From positions 88,805,359 through 88,869,358 of the forward strand of contig NC_086026.1 of the NCBI RefSeq assembly GCF_036323735.1: a stretch of DNA of 64,000 nt. The letters run 5' to 3'. Every line of letters begins with the position of its first letter. Positions within the stretch are counted from its first letter, which is position 1. A program made the translations under genes and the position numbers. The DNA is from Rattus norvegicus. Lineage: Eukaryota > Chordata > Mammalia > Rodentia > Muridae. The notes under the pieces are model-generated. The model did no database searches, was not told the origin of the DNA, and saw only the letters and a program-made list of their open reading frames with translations. Below, piece by piece: positions 31,563 through 44,639 of this stretch.

Positions 31563-32626
31563 AAAATGTCTCTTGAAAATTTTATCTCTTCTAACAAGAA
31601 TTAAATGAGTTTTACTTTCTGAAATTGCATATAATCATAATTCCTAAATTAAAGGAACCTCTTTCTTAATATTGGGTCATTAAAATTTTTAGTGTTGTCA
31701 AAGTAGAACTATTTAACTAGGATATGTTTTATGGAGAATGCCATGTGACTATAATTATTAACAATTATGAAGAAAAGGTCATAGAACAGATTCTAGATAA
31801 TTTGATTGGGTAATTTGAGAGCAAGAGCTGCCTATGAAATTACCTCCTATGCTAAAACTTTGTAAATCATCTAAAATCTCAAATTTCCAAGGTGTTTTAT
31901 GGTGGAATAATACTTTGTGAGTTTCTGGCTTCTCTACTCTTTAAATCATTACAGAGTAAATTGGCCAGAAATTACTTAGAATTGTCCTTTTATAAAAAAA
32001 AATACCTTGGCAATTTTGGAGCTCAGAAGACTTATAAGGCCAGCATTTTACTTTCAATCGTTCTTAGTAAGTAGGAAACAAGAAATGACAGTTGATGAGA
32101 GATAAAATATAGTATGTCCTTAGGTGCACTTAAAAATTGCTCCAGAGTCAACTAACCTGCAGTGGTAATCCTCAACCAAAGTAGCCCTGGCACTTAGGAC
32201 TCTGAACCACTCACAACTCACTACAGATTGGAGGGAGGGTCAACATTTCACATGTTGATTTTTTTCTTGTGGCAGATGAAAGTCAGACCCTGTGACTCCA
32301 ATAATTGTAGATTACATGGAGGGATAGACTATAACTCATTTTTTTATAAGACCACTTACTAAGTCAGACAGGAAATAATCATTTGCTCTGGATAGGAATT
32401 CACTTTTAAAAAGGCCACCCATTTTCTAAATGTTTGCCCCTTATGTTCTCTGATGTCAAACTCTTTTCATTTATTTAGCTGTTCTTTGTATTTTTAAAAT
32501 AAACTTATGTTAGCTTATATGAATTTTAGTTCACATGGATCTAATTTGGGCCTTTATTAAGATAAAATTCTCATTTGATATTTTTTGACTTTGTTAGTAC
32601 TATGAATAACTTCCTCCTATTAGATA
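31563..32626. other. Unique AT-rich sequence
   Basis: No gene or recognisable repeat. Confidence 0.45.
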
Positions 32627-32905
32627 TGTGTGTTAGGCTGGAACCCCTCCCCCATATCCCACACTAGCTAGGAAACCTCTTCTGCACTTCTCCTCCAACC
32701 CCTCCTACCTAGGAAAAACTCCTCCCCCCAACCCCTCAGAGAAAACTCAGGATTAACACATGTCATCACTCCTAGTTTCGACATTTCCAGCTACCTATCC
32801 AGTCCAGTTTTTGACCATGTATGGGAGCAATCTCAGCTTCTAGCTTGCACGTCATCACCCTGTGCCCAAGACCCATAAAACCTCCTTGCAAACAGTAGTC
32901 TAGCA
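32627..32905 (+). mobile_element. Possible LTR fragment
   Basis: C-rich, starts tgtgttaggctgg and holds a TATA-like cccataaaacctcc near 32,873. The composition and layout suggest a solo LTR of a rodent endogenous retrovirus, but I cannot name the family and see no clear terminal CA or target duplication. Confidence 0.3.
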
Positions 32906-33400
32906 TGGTTGTCCTCTGAGAGGCTCCACCTAGCAGCTGACTCAGAAATTGTAGGACACCATCGACAAACAGTAGACAGAGTTTGGGCACTCTTGTGGAA
33001 AAGTAGGAGGAAGGATTGCTGCCCTGCAGAGATAGGAACTCTACAAGAAGATTATCAGAGTCAACTAACCTGGACCCTTGGGGCTCTCAAAGAATGAACC
33101 GAAGAACATACACAGGCTGGTCCTAGGCCTGCCTACACATGTGTAGCAGATGTGCAGCTTGGGCCCTGTACAACTGGCAGAGGGCTAGTCTGAAAGATGT
33201 CTGTGGGATATGTTCTTTTAGTTGGGCTGCTTTGTCTGGCTTCAGTGGGAGAAGAGGTCCCTACACTTGCAGAGACTTGATGTGCCAGGATGGGAGGACA
33301 CCCAAAGGGGGCCCCACCTGCTCAGAGGAAAAGGGGAGGGGAGATACAGGGAAAGATTTTGGAAGGGGTTCAGTGTGACCAGAAGGGTTCTAAGCAATGC
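32906..33400 (+). mobile_element. Lx-type L1 3'UTR
   Basis: Starts ggttgtcctctgagaggctc and passes through acctggacccttggggctct and ggccccacctgctcagagga, the typical order of an Lx 3'UTR on the plus strand. A clear A-tail is missing and no ORF2 part is present. Confidence 0.75.
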
Positions 33401-33888
33401 TGTTTGATTACCTGGTGAGAATTTAACTGGTTACACATTTCAATAAAATAGAAATTAGAATTTTCACTTGAAATCCTTGAAGTATTATTTAATATGATAC
33501 TTAGTTTTCTTGGGAGAGGAAAAAGTTAATTGAAGGGAGAGCATTTAGATGAAACTGTGCTTTTCTGTGTGCTGGTTCAACCCTACAAATGTAGAATGCA
33601 CATGATTAGGAATCATCAGAGAGTCACGACCTAGTACTAAGAATCCAAGGAGCATCTATCTGCTGGGCTGAGATAAATGAGTGTGATCAAAGAATAATAT
33701 CCCTGCGTGGCTTTGCTTGGCATCAATAAACTGGAGTAAGCTACTTGTAAAGAATGATTACTTTCCAGGCCGTATTTGTGTCTGGAGAGGGTCAGCTTGC
33801 TATTCTCTTTCCTCGTGATTTATTGACATCATCTAAAATCTCCACAAACTCTTTTTCCATTCCATCACAAAAGCTTTTACTCTTACAC
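33401..33888. other. Unique sequence
   Basis: No gene seen; ends at the left TSD of the next L1. Confidence 0.45.
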
Positions 33889-35040
33889 CAAATTACAGTT
33901 TTATTTTTTAGTGGTTGTTTTGTTTATTTATATTTCAAATGTCTGTCCTCCTTCCCAGTTTTCCCTTTGAAAACCCCCTATCCCATCCAGCTCCCTCCTG
34001 CCTCTATGAGGGTGCTCCCCCGCCAACCCACCCACTCACCCACTCACCTACTCCAGCCTCATCATCCTAGCATCACCCTATGCTGGGGCATAGAGCCTCC
34101 TCAGGACCAATGACCTCCCCTCCCAGTAATGCCAGAAAAGGCAATCTGCTACAGCTGGAGTCATGGGTCCCTTCATGTGTACTCTTTGGTTGGTGGTTTA
34201 GTCCCTGGGAGCTCTAGGAGTTCTGGTTATTTGATATAGTTGCTCTTCCTATGGGGTTTCAATCCCCTTCAGCTCCTTCAGGCCTTCTCTGAACTCTTTC
34301 ATTGGGGTCTCCATGCTCAGTCGGATTGTTGGTTCCGAGCATATGCATCTGTATTGGTCCAGAGCCTCTCAGGGGACAGTTATACCAGGCTCCTGTCAGC
34401 AAAGTGAGTCTTGGTATCAGCAGTGGTGTCTGAGTTTGGTGTCTGCAGATGGGATGGATCCCTAGATATGGCAGTCTCTGGAAGTAACCTAGTCAGAAAA
34501 GAGCACACATGTTATGTACTCACTGATAAGCAGATATTAGCTTAAAAGCTCAGAATACCCATGATAAAACTCACAGACCATATGATGCTCAAGAAGAAAG
34601 ACCAAAGTGTGGATGTGTCCGTCCTACTTAGAAGGCAGAACAAAATCATCTCGGGAGGTAGAGGGAGGGACCTGGGGCAGAGAGAGGGAGGGGAGGGAAA
34701 AGGGGAAGTCAAGAGTGGGAGAAGACGAAAACAGGAGAGAAATACGGAGGGTCAGTAAATTGAAAGGAGGTGTGTACAGTAGGGGATGGGGAACTGGGGG
34801 TAGCCACTAGATGCCAGGGAAGCAAGAGGCTCTCAGGACCCAATGGGGATGTCATTAGTCAAAATACCCAACAAACAGGAGATAAACCCTGTAGAGTCCA
34901 TATTCAGTAGATAGGCACAGCCTCCGGTAGAGGAATGGGGCCACCTATCCATCTCAAAAAATTTTAACACAGAATTGTTCCTGTCTAAAGGAAATGCAGG
35001 AGCAAAGAGTGAAACAGAGACTGAAGCAAATTACAGTTTT
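33889..35040 (-). mobile_element. 5'-inverted (twin-primed) L1 with 14-bp TSD
   Basis: 33,903-34,487 is an L1 3'UTR in minus orientation with its T-rich tail at the left. At 34,487/34,488 the orientation flips: 34,488-35,026 is the ORF2 end and first part of the 3'UTR in plus orientation. The two breakpoints lie next to each other in the L1 consensus order (...cagagactgaag | tccagagactgcc...), so almost nothing was lost. TSD caaattacagtttt is at 33,889-33,902 and 35,027-35,040. Confidence 0.9.
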
Positions 35041-35388
35041 GATGAATAGGTATCAGGTGATAAAACACATGGAGATCATTGACTGGAAGTTAAAGATAGA
35101 AGTGGTTGTAATTGAGAGAACAATTTAGTTACTGTCAGCTGATTATTATGTGGGGAAATCTATGCTTAACGCATCCACACAAATCGCCCCATAGAGTACA
35201 AAGGAACTTTCGTTTGCAGACATCATCCCCTGTATTATTACCTTTACCTATTGTTCAGGTGGAGAGGTTGAGTCATGAACTGGTCAGTATAGAACTTCCG
35301 CAAGTCTCTTTCTGCTGAGATGTTGACAGTGATTTGAACACTGCCTATGAGAACTCTAAACAGCAGACAGGATGAGGCAGCTATGGAC
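35041..35388. other. Unique sequence
   Basis: A faint MIR-like block near 35,235-35,300 is too weak to call. Confidence 0.4.
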
Positions 35389-35630
35389 ACCTCTCCTTCC
35401 CCCTGCTTCCCTCCCTCCTCCCTCCCTCCCTCTTCCTTCCTCTCTCTCTCTCCCTCTTTCCTCCCTTCCTCTTCTTTCTTTCCCCTCCCTGCTTCCTTCC
35501 TCACCCATCCTCTGCATTCTCTTCCTTTCCTTATCTGGAGTGTTCTTTAACGATTTTTTATTTTCTCCTTTTCCTCAGCTTATCTTCCTCCCCTCCTTTT
35601 CTCTTGTTTTCCATTTCCCCTTCCATTTTT
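35389..35630. repeat. CT-rich low-complexity tract
   Basis: Nearly pure pyrimidine on the plus strand (CCTCCCTCC, CTCTCT, CTTCC runs). Frames reading through it are compositional artefacts. Confidence 0.9.
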
Positions 35631-37269
35631 TTACATAAAACATACAATTATTTCATAAGTATTTTACTAAGTATCTTTGAACTTACAGTTTGACTAACAC
35701 TATTAGAAAACATCGTAAACATCATTTCAGGATTCTTATGGTTTTCAAACGGAATTGTTTCATCTCTTTAACTAGATTCAATTACATTTATTTAGAATAT
35801 AAGAAATCGAAACTCAAGCAATGATAAAGAGCTTGCCATTTCTTTCTTTTCTCCTGTTCCCTATGTCTTTGGAAGGAAATAGGGATGAGAACTTATGCAG
35901 TTGGCCCTGTGTTCTAGAAAGAACTAGACTTAATTTGGATGAACAACAGTGAAGTTAGTTAAAGGAAACTGTGACAGTTACCTTCTCTGTAAGGTTAGGT
36001 AAAGTCATTGCTCAGCCTTTGCTGTGGTCTCCCTCCATCATTCTCACCTTCCTAATCTTTGTGAAAATACAGGTTTCCTTCAGGGTTAACTACAATATTT
36101 GTACAAACAAGTTTTTCTTTTTGATGCAATAGAAATAACTCTGTTCCTCAACAGAAAATAAATCAATTTCTTTAAAAAAAAAAGAAAAAATAGTTTAACT
36201 TTTACACAGCATGTGATTAAAATAAATGTTAGTGTTTTCCACCAGGTGGCACCCTGTTTTTGAATTTGGTGAGTGTCCAAGAGTTGAAAGCCACTCTAAT
36301 TTCAGAAACAGGAGCAGCTCTGGAAAAGAATTTCAACTACTGGGATTGAGTTAATAGAAAACAACACACCCAAAACTATCCTAAGTCCAAAGTAAAATTC
36401 ACAGTCAAATAATTTACATTTAGAAAAATAAAACTTATACAAATAAAGGTATCCATAAGTTTATCTTACCTCTCTAAGTCACAAATACCTATCTTAAGAC
36501 TTTTGTTAGTGTCCAGATAGCATTAGAACAGGAACATATTAAGCCATTGAGTGTCTTATAGCATGAGTTGACCTATTTTATAAGTGAGTCATCAACTTTG
36601 TAGTCAAAAATTCCTAGTTAAGCACTTTAATGTTTTGTCCCAAACCATGGATCAACAGTGTAGATCCTCTGAGTTATGCAATGTGAAGCTAGTTCTGTTA
36701 GCCACATGGTTCTTTATGCACATGATTCTTCGTAAGCATGTGGCTGAACTATCACAAACCATCCTTGGCGCACTTCTCAGTGGCCTTATCATGTGCACTA
36801 GGAGCTAATGTGCTCTGGATGTCATGCTAACAGGCAGGGAAAAAAATAACCCAGTCAGAGCTTAGTATTCATTAGTAACTAAGTTTAGCTGAGTAAAATT
36901 GAAATTGAATGATACCTTTGCCTCTAGAGATTTATCTACTAATGATACATAGCCTTTCTGTGAAACCAGAGAGTTCTGAAGAACTTTGTTGTTCAGGAAA
37001 AAAAATGGGAATAAATTAAAGACATTTATCTAAAAATCTGTATTAAGACTTCAGGACATGAATGACTAGACCTCTTACTGCTCATATGTGATGAGCCTGG
37101 ACCCAGACCTTGGCAATTTCTGTGCAGCTCATGAAGACTGACAGAGGAAGAGATCGCAGAGCCAATTATAAGTCTGATTGACTTATCTGGAAACAAGGTT
37201 TTTCAGAAAAGGTTTTGCTAAAACTCATTATACACTTGCCTAAAAATGTCATAGCTGGCTTCGTTTGCT
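35631..37269. other. Unique sequence
   Basis: No gene seen. Contains the CTCF-like word listed separately. Confidence 0.45.
36239..36253 (+). promoter_or_regulatory. Candidate CTCF motif
   Basis: ccaccaggtggcacc matches the CTCF core consensus well and lies in non-repetitive DNA. Occupancy cannot be judged from sequence. Confidence 0.35.
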
Positions 37270-38074
37270 ACTCTCAAGAAGGGACCCCCACCCTGCCTCT
37301 GCCAGAAGAACACATATACTGAGCCCTTCCTCCGCAGGCATCTGAGGATCTACAGAGAGAATCTTTTAACTCGGCAGAAGATGTACACCCGTGCTTAGTG
37401 TTGGAGCCTCGCCCCAGTGGAGCTGGGTCTACTTCCAATACTCCATTCATCCATCAACACTGAGTCATCCGAGGACTGAACCAAAAGCACCTTTCAGCTG
37501 CTCTGTAACTTGCCAAACTGAGCCAGCAGCAGAGATCTGAACAGTCATTAAACAAAGGTGGTATAGACATTCAAATCAAAACCAAACACCCCTGAAACAA
37601 AACCAAAAACAATAAAACAAACTACCACTGACCTAACTTTTGAAACTCAGTTCGTATATCAAACCCACAAACAAAATAAATAATACAATATGTCTCCTCT
37701 AGAGGTTAGCATTCTACAGTAGTATTCTATACTAAAGGCCGCTTAGATGAAGTAAAAGACAATGATTTCAAATGATAATTATAAATATATTAAAGGAACT
37801 CAAAGAAGATATGAGTAAATGCTATAATGAAGACTGTGAAACACAGTTGAACAAAAACAATTCAAGATGTAAAAAGAGAATTCAATCAAGAGAATTTCTG
37901 AAGAAAAGTCAAACTGAAAAAAATTGAAAAATTTAGTAAAAAAATAATATGCTCAATGGAATGTCTTACAAATAGAATGCACCAAATGAAAGAGAATGTG
38001 TGAAGACTTGAAGACAAGGTAGAAAAATAGGATCAGTCAGTTAAGAAAGAGATCTGAAGAGAAAAAGAATAATA

Positions 38075-38079
<5 letters not shown>

Positions 38080-38126
<47 letters not shown>
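38080..38126. repeat. (CA)n microsatellite
   Basis: About 23 CA units within the old ORF1 region. Confidence 0.97.
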
Positions 38127-38127
<1 letters not shown>

Positions 38128-38420
38128 CCTAACCAAACTAAACCAAATGAAACCAAACCAAACTAAAATCCCAGAGGCAGAACATGTTAGAACTTTGGAA
38201 TTGTGTAAAATACAAAACCTACAAGTCATAAGTATAAAAGAAGAAATCAAGGTTGAAGACACAGAAAATATTTTCAACCAATTTATAGGATAAAACTTCC
38301 CCAATCTAAGGCAAAATATGGCTGGTTTTTATATAGAAAATCAAAATATACAGGATCAGAAGACAGAGGTGTTAAATTTTGTAATAGACAAATTATTTAA
38401 TATTTTGAACAAAGGGAAGA

Positions 38421-39545
38421 GGATTGCAGACTGGTACAACCATTCTGGAAATCAGCCTGGAGGTTCCTCAGAAAATTGGACGTTGAACTACCTGAGGACC
38501 CAGCTATACATCTCTTGGGCATATACCCAAAAGATGCCCCAACATACAAAAAAGACTTGTGCTCCACTATGTTCATAGCAGCCTTATTTATAATAGCCAG
38601 AAGCTGGAAAGAACCCAGATGCCCTTCAACTGAGGAATGGATGCAGAAAATGTGGTACATCTACACAATGGGATATTACTCAGCTATCAAAAACAATGAC
38701 TTTATGAAATTCATAGGCAAATGGTTGGAACTGGAAAATATCATCCTGAGTGAGCTAACCCAATCACAGAAAAACACACATGGTATGCACTCATTGATAA
38801 GTGGCTATTAGCCCAAATGCTTGAATTACCCTAGATGCCTAGAACACATGAAACTCAAGACGGATGATCAAAATGTGAATGCTTCACTCCTTCTTTAAAA
38901 GGGGAACAAGAATACCCTTGGCAGGGAATAGGGAGGCAAAGATTAAAACAGAGGCAGAAGGAACACCCATTCAGAGCCTGCCCCACATGTGGCCCATACA
39001 TATACAGCCACCCAATTAGACAAGATGGATGAAGCAAAGAAGTGCAGGCCGACAGGAGCCGGATGTAGATCGCTCCTGAGAGACACAGACAGAATACAGC
39101 AAATACAGAGGCGAATGCCAGCAGCAAACCACTGAACTGAGAACGGGACCCCCGTTGAAGGAATCAGAGAAAGGACTGGAAGAGCTTGAAGGAGCTTGAG
39201 ACCCCATATGAACAACAATGCCAACCAACCAGAGCTTCCAGGGACTAAGCCACTACCCAAAGACTATACATGGACTGACCCTGGACTCTAACCTCATAGG
39301 TAGCAATGAATATCCTAGTAAGAGCACCAGTGGAAGGGGAAGTCCTTGGTCCTGCTAAGACTGAATGCCAGTGAACGTGATTATTGGGGGGAGGGCGGTA
39401 ATGGGGGGAAGGAATGGGGAGGGGAACACCCATATAGAAGGGGAGGGTAGGGGTTAGGGGAATGTTGGCCCGGAAACCGGGAAAAGGAATAACATTTGAA
39501 ATGTAAATAAGAAATACTCAAATTAATAAAGAAAAAATGGAAAAA
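38421..39545 (+). mobile_element. Young 5'-truncated L1 3' end
   Basis: Starts at ggattgcagactgg (the Cys-motif region of ORF2). It has an open ORF2 tail of about 110 codons to 38,811, then 3'UTR with a G-rich purine tract (39,386-39,457) and an A-rich tail. Close to the young copies here. No convincing TSD could be read because the right flank is A-rich. It sits inside the old Lx element's ORF1. Confidence 0.92.
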
Positions 39546-41165
39546 GAAAAGAAAACTGTAAAGATAGGAGTACCAAGTCACATATGAAGGCTCATCAGAA
39601 AGTTACCTCAAAGACCATAGATACTGACACACAGTAATATATCCATCAAAACTATCAGTTGCAATCAACGGAAAAAGCAGAAATGTCCATGAAAACAACA
39701 GAGTAAAGGAATCTATGACCACTAATATAGTTCTACAGAGGATACTAGAAGGATTAAGATGGCACATAGAATATATTCCCAATTATAAAACAGTTAATCA
39801 AAGGGGATATAAAATTACAGAAATTAATATATTATTTGATAATAACTTTTAGCATTAGTTATTTCTGTTCCCTAATAAAGACACAGATGAACAGATTGAA
39901 TCAGAAAACAGAATCCATTTTTTTTGCTGCCTACACACTTTCCTACCCATAATAGATAAAGCATCTTGGAATAAAAGAATGGAAAATGTAGAAGCAAATG
40001 AAATTAAAAATAAGAAGATGCTGGTATTTTAATATTTAACAAAATAGATTACAATCCAAAATTAATCAGCAATGATAGACACTTCTTACCAAATACTCAT
40101 TAAGGTTACATCTGTCAATAAGATATTACAGGTATAAATATATATGCACGAAACATAAGGACACTCAATTTCATAAAAGAGGTAAATGCTATTATTCTTT
40201 AACTTATGGATTGACTTCAGGGTCACATTGTTACCACAAGGTAGGTTGTCTAGAAAACAATGAAAAACAAAAAACTAGACAGAGAAACTCTGGAGATGAT
40301 CAAATGGACCTAATAAACATCTACAGACCATTCCGTCCAAACAGTAAGGACTACAACCTTTTCAGCAGCCCATGAGACTTTATTCCTCATGTATGAGGAC
40401 ATAAAGTAAGTCTCAAAAAATAGGAAAATTGAAATTGCATCTTGCAGTGTATCTGACTACAGTTAAATAAAGCTGGCCATCATCAGCCATGGAAACTAGA
40501 AAGTACACAAAGTAAACAATATACTACTGAACAATAATTGAATCATGCAAACAAGAAAGAGAATTAAACCTTCCTAGAACTTAATGAAGACAAAACACAA
40601 CATATCATAATCTATGCACATGATAAAGGCAGTCCTAAGAGTTTACAGCACTAAGTACATGAATAAAAAACAAACAAACAACAACAAAAAACCCAAAACA
40701 ACAACAAAAAAATCCAGAGATCTCAAACTAATAACTTGATACACATGAAGACCTTGAATAAACAAGAACAAGCAATGTTTAAGACAGTAAATGGAATTCA
40801 ATAAACAAAATTAGGACTGAAATTAATAAACTAGAAATGAAGATATCAGTAAAATTTTCTTAGTTCTTTGAGAAGATTAGCAAAATGGACAAACTTTTAG
40901 ACTAATTAAACAAAAGAAAGAGAAAAGATCCAAATGAATTAAACTAGAGCTAAAAAGAGATACATTGCAACAGGCACAGAGAAATTCAGAGAATAATAAG
41001 GACATATTTTAAAAACCTATATTATATTATTCTACTAAACCTAACAATCTAAAATAAATGGATAACTTTCGAGATATAGATTTACCAAATAAAATTAAAC
41101 CAAGATAAAAGGAATAATTCAAATAGATCCAGAATTACCAAATAAGTAAAGGTGATAAATAAAAA

Positions 41166-41208
41166 TTTCTCAACAAAACAAAACAAAACAAAACAAAACA
41201 AAAAACAA
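41166..41208. repeat. (CAAAA)n run
   Basis: Five to six CAAAA units in the ORF2 part of the old L1. Confidence 0.9.
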
Positions 41209-41856
41209 ACCAGGGCCCAATACACTTACATAGAATTCTACCAGACATTCTAAGAAGAAATAATTCTAACTCAAACACCCCTTAGTGATTCCCCTAAGAT
41301 ATTAAAAGAAAGAACATTTCTAAATTATTTTTTGAGAATTCAGTATTAGTTTGATACCAAAGCCAAATAAAAACCCATAATAAAAAACTATAATTCACTC
41401 TCTCTGATGAAAAAATATAAAACTTCTCAGTAAAATACTTGTATACTAAATTAAAAGCTCATCAAAAATCATGCAAAATTTTAAATGAACTTAGCCTGGA
41501 AGTATAGAAATATTTTTCATCCATAAATCACTAAATGAATCTGCCTCATAATTAGACTCAAAGACAGAAACCACAACATCATCATCATGTTAGACACCTT
41601 TGACAACGTCAAACATTCCTTCATGATAAACAATCTAGTGAGTCTAGAGATACAAGGAACATATCAATCAAAATAAAGCCAGTATAAAAATATTCACAAA
41701 GCCAATGCCATGCTGAAAGGAGAAATACTCAAAGCATTCCCATCAAAATTTGGAACAAGACAAGGGTGTCAACACTCTTTACTCCTTTTCAATGAAATAT
41801 TTGGACTATTAGATCAATAACTCATGTGAAGAAGATAGAGGGTATGGCAGTTGGCA

Positions 41857-42203
41857 TCTCAGAGTTTTATTGATGTGAAGAGATACCATGATTACAGCAA
41901 CTCTTAGAAAGGAAAGCATTTAATTGGGGGCTGGCTTACAGTTCAGAGATTTAGTCCATTATTAACATGGTAGGAACCATGGCAGTGCTCAGACAGACAT
42001 GGTGCTGGAGAAGGAGCATCTGAATTGGCAGGGAGCAGGAAGAGAGACACACTGGGCCTGGTTTGAGCATCTGAAACCTCAAAGCCCACCTCCAGTGACA
42101 CAGTTCTTCCAACAAGGCCACACCTACTCCAACAACACAGTCATACCTTCTAATATTGTCACTCCATACAAGCCTATAAACCATTTTTATTCAAACCACC
42201 AGA
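41857..42203 (+). mobile_element. Abundant rodent interspersed repeat, second copy
   Basis: tttaattgggggctggctta, then ccagtgacacagttcttcca, then caaggccacacctactccaa mirror the order of the repeat at 14,995-15,297. Inserted into ORF2 of the old L1, which resumes at about 42,210. Confidence 0.7.
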
Positions 42204-43360
42204 ATAGGAAAAGAAGAAATCAAAGTATCTTCATTTTTAAATCACATAATTTTTCTCTATAAAAGACTATAAAGACTCTACTATAAACATGACAAATATA
42301 TTGAAAAAATAATCAGGAAAACAATCCCATTCACAAGAGCCTCAAAAATATACAGGAATGAATTTAACCAAGGAATTCAATGGTTTGTAAAAAGCTGTGT
42401 GTCAAAGAAAATACCAAAAGATGGAATGCCTCCAGTGCTCATAATTTTTATAGGATTATTATTTTGAAAAAATCTATAGTTTAAATGCAATTCCCATCAA
42501 TATTTCAAACAGTTATTTGCAGAAATTTTAAAAATTAATTTTTTAAATTTTTATGTGGCAACACAAAACATGCAGAATGGTTACAATAATTTTGAACAAT
42601 AAAAAGACTTGTTAGAGGTATCTAAGTTATACCTTAGAGTAAAGATAATAAAATCAGCATAGTACAGCTACAAAAACGGACTCATTGAACATTGAAAGAG
42701 AATTGAGGACTTGGATATAAACCCACGCTCCTAGATTCACATGACTTTTGACAAAGAACCAATTACACACATTGGAGAACAAAACATCTTCAAGAGCTGG
42801 TGATGGTGAAACTGGATAGTTCTATGTAGAAAAGGAAACTAGATTCATCTCTCGCAGCATGTGTAAAAGTCAACTCCAGATTTATCCCTCAAGATAAAAT
42901 CTGATAACCTGGCTCTATTTAAGGAGAAAGTAGATAATCTGTTTGTATTTACAGGCACAGGAAAGAAATTTTTAACAGTACCCCAATAGCACATGTATTA
43001 AGACCAACAATTGACAAATAGGACTTTATGAAACTAAAATCTTTTCTCCAGCAAAGGACAGCATTATTTAGGTGAAGAAACAGTCACAAAATGGGGGGAA
43101 AAATCACCAACTAACCAACTGACACAGAGTCGATGCTGTAATATACAAAGAACTAAAAAAAAAACCTAAATAATTAGTCTGTTAATTAATTAAAAACTGG
43201 GGCATGGGACTGAACAGAGTTCTTAAGAAGAACAAATGGCTTAGAAGTAATTTTTAAATGTTCCACACCCTTAGGCATAGGAGAAATGCAAATTGAAACT
43301 CTTTTGAGATTTCCTATTATCCAAGTCTGAAAGGCTAAGATCAAAACACAAACTACAACA

Positions 43361-44639
43361 ACAGCAGCTGGTTGCTGTTAGGAAAATCTCCTAGTGACTT
43401 CTTTGAGAATGGAGAGCTAAGGTGACTGAAAGTTGTTGAGTGGAAGCTGGCGTCAGTGACGATGGGCCTTCTGATAAGATCTATGTAAGGAGGATCCCCA
43501 AATAGCAGTTTACTTGGTCACAGTCCGTAAGAGACAAAGAGCCTGGTGTCTGGAGTTTTTGGCAGAATTGCATTTTATTCTTTTCTAGCAGAAAACAGGG
43601 AAGACACACCATCCAGCATGATGACTATTTTGCCTTGCCCCACTCAAACCACGCCCACTTCTGTAATGAAGCGCTGCACTACAGAGTGTCTACAGAGTTT
43701 GTCTGAGAAAGGTTGGGATAAACACCGTGCACCATTCCTTCCCATATTAGCAGGTAAATATCACTGGCTTCAGGCATCCAATCAGAGGAAAGGTTGCTTC
43801 TCACATGTTTATCATTTTCAAGAATAAGATTTTTCTTTTCTCGATGGCGTGTGGTGTGTGTTCTTCGTATACCTGATGTGCACGCACCTGTACAACTCTG
43901 AAATTGATCTGGAAAATTTTTGTTTGCCATTTTTCCAACTTATTGTTTTGGCTACGTCTGTTAATCAAACCAGAACCTGGCTAGGCCCTTTGTTCCGGGG
44001 ATCTTTTCTGTCTTCCAAGGCTAGAATTACAGGAGGATGGAGGGACACTCATCTACTCTAGTATTTGGCTTCAGTAAACTTTAACCTTCTCCCCTATTCT
44101 CTGCCTGGATTAAAAAACTAAAACTTAGATGTTATTGCTAAAGCATCTCCATGGCTTTCTGCTTCCCTACCTTTCTTAGCATGCAGGCTCAGGAGGAATA
44201 TATTGAGAATGAGATGGGTTTATCTTTCTACCTCTCCTCATTGCTACAATTTTCTAGCTTGAGCTTCACACTATGCATGTTTTCCTTCCTGGTATTACAC
44301 TGTCCCTCTGGGGCAAGCTGGAAAGTGTGGCCAGCAACTGCCCTCCTAGCTGGGAAGACCTTTTACAATGAAGAGTCATGATTACAAATATATTAAAAAC
44401 AAAGTGTGGTTTCTTTTGTCACACAATTAAAAGTCTTTCAAGTGACAGTTTGGTGTTAAAGGGAACCCTAACATTAGCAAGTTCCAGAACAGTTCTTAAA
44501 GACCCTAAGAGTGAAAAAAGTCACTTGTTATGAGCAAATGGAAAATAATTTCTTAAAGAACACACACTTTACAAAGGCAAAAGCAAACAAGTGGACCAGA
44601 TGAGGTCTCTGATACTTTCAAAATAGAAAGTATGCTGTA
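43361..44639. other. Unique sequence
   Basis: A plus-strand frame at 43,546-43,827 has no recognisable domain. No gene is called. Confidence 0.4.

Larger units (their letters stand above)
37270..43360 (+). mobile_element. Decayed near-full-length Lx-type L1
   Basis: ORF1-like coiled-coil sequence at about 37,770-38,320 and ORF1 C-terminal sequence at about 39,560-39,950. ORF2 follows: endonuclease region 40,080-40,650, central region 40,700-41,250, RT region 41,550-41,860 (ttggaacaagacaagggtgt corresponds to the GTRQGC segment), then C-terminal parts 42,210-43,355. All frames are broken by stops and indels. It ends before the 3'UTR. It is interrupted by a young L1 (38,421-39,545) and a rodent repeat (41,857-42,203). 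The start is vague: 37,270-37,560 might be 5'UTR. Confidence 0.75.

Noticed and set aside
35244..35638. Charged or Pro/Ser-rich frames in both strands
   Set aside because: Low-complexity CT tract artefacts.
43546..43827. 93-codon frame in unique DNA
   Set aside because: No recognisable domain; length is within chance expectation for this composition.
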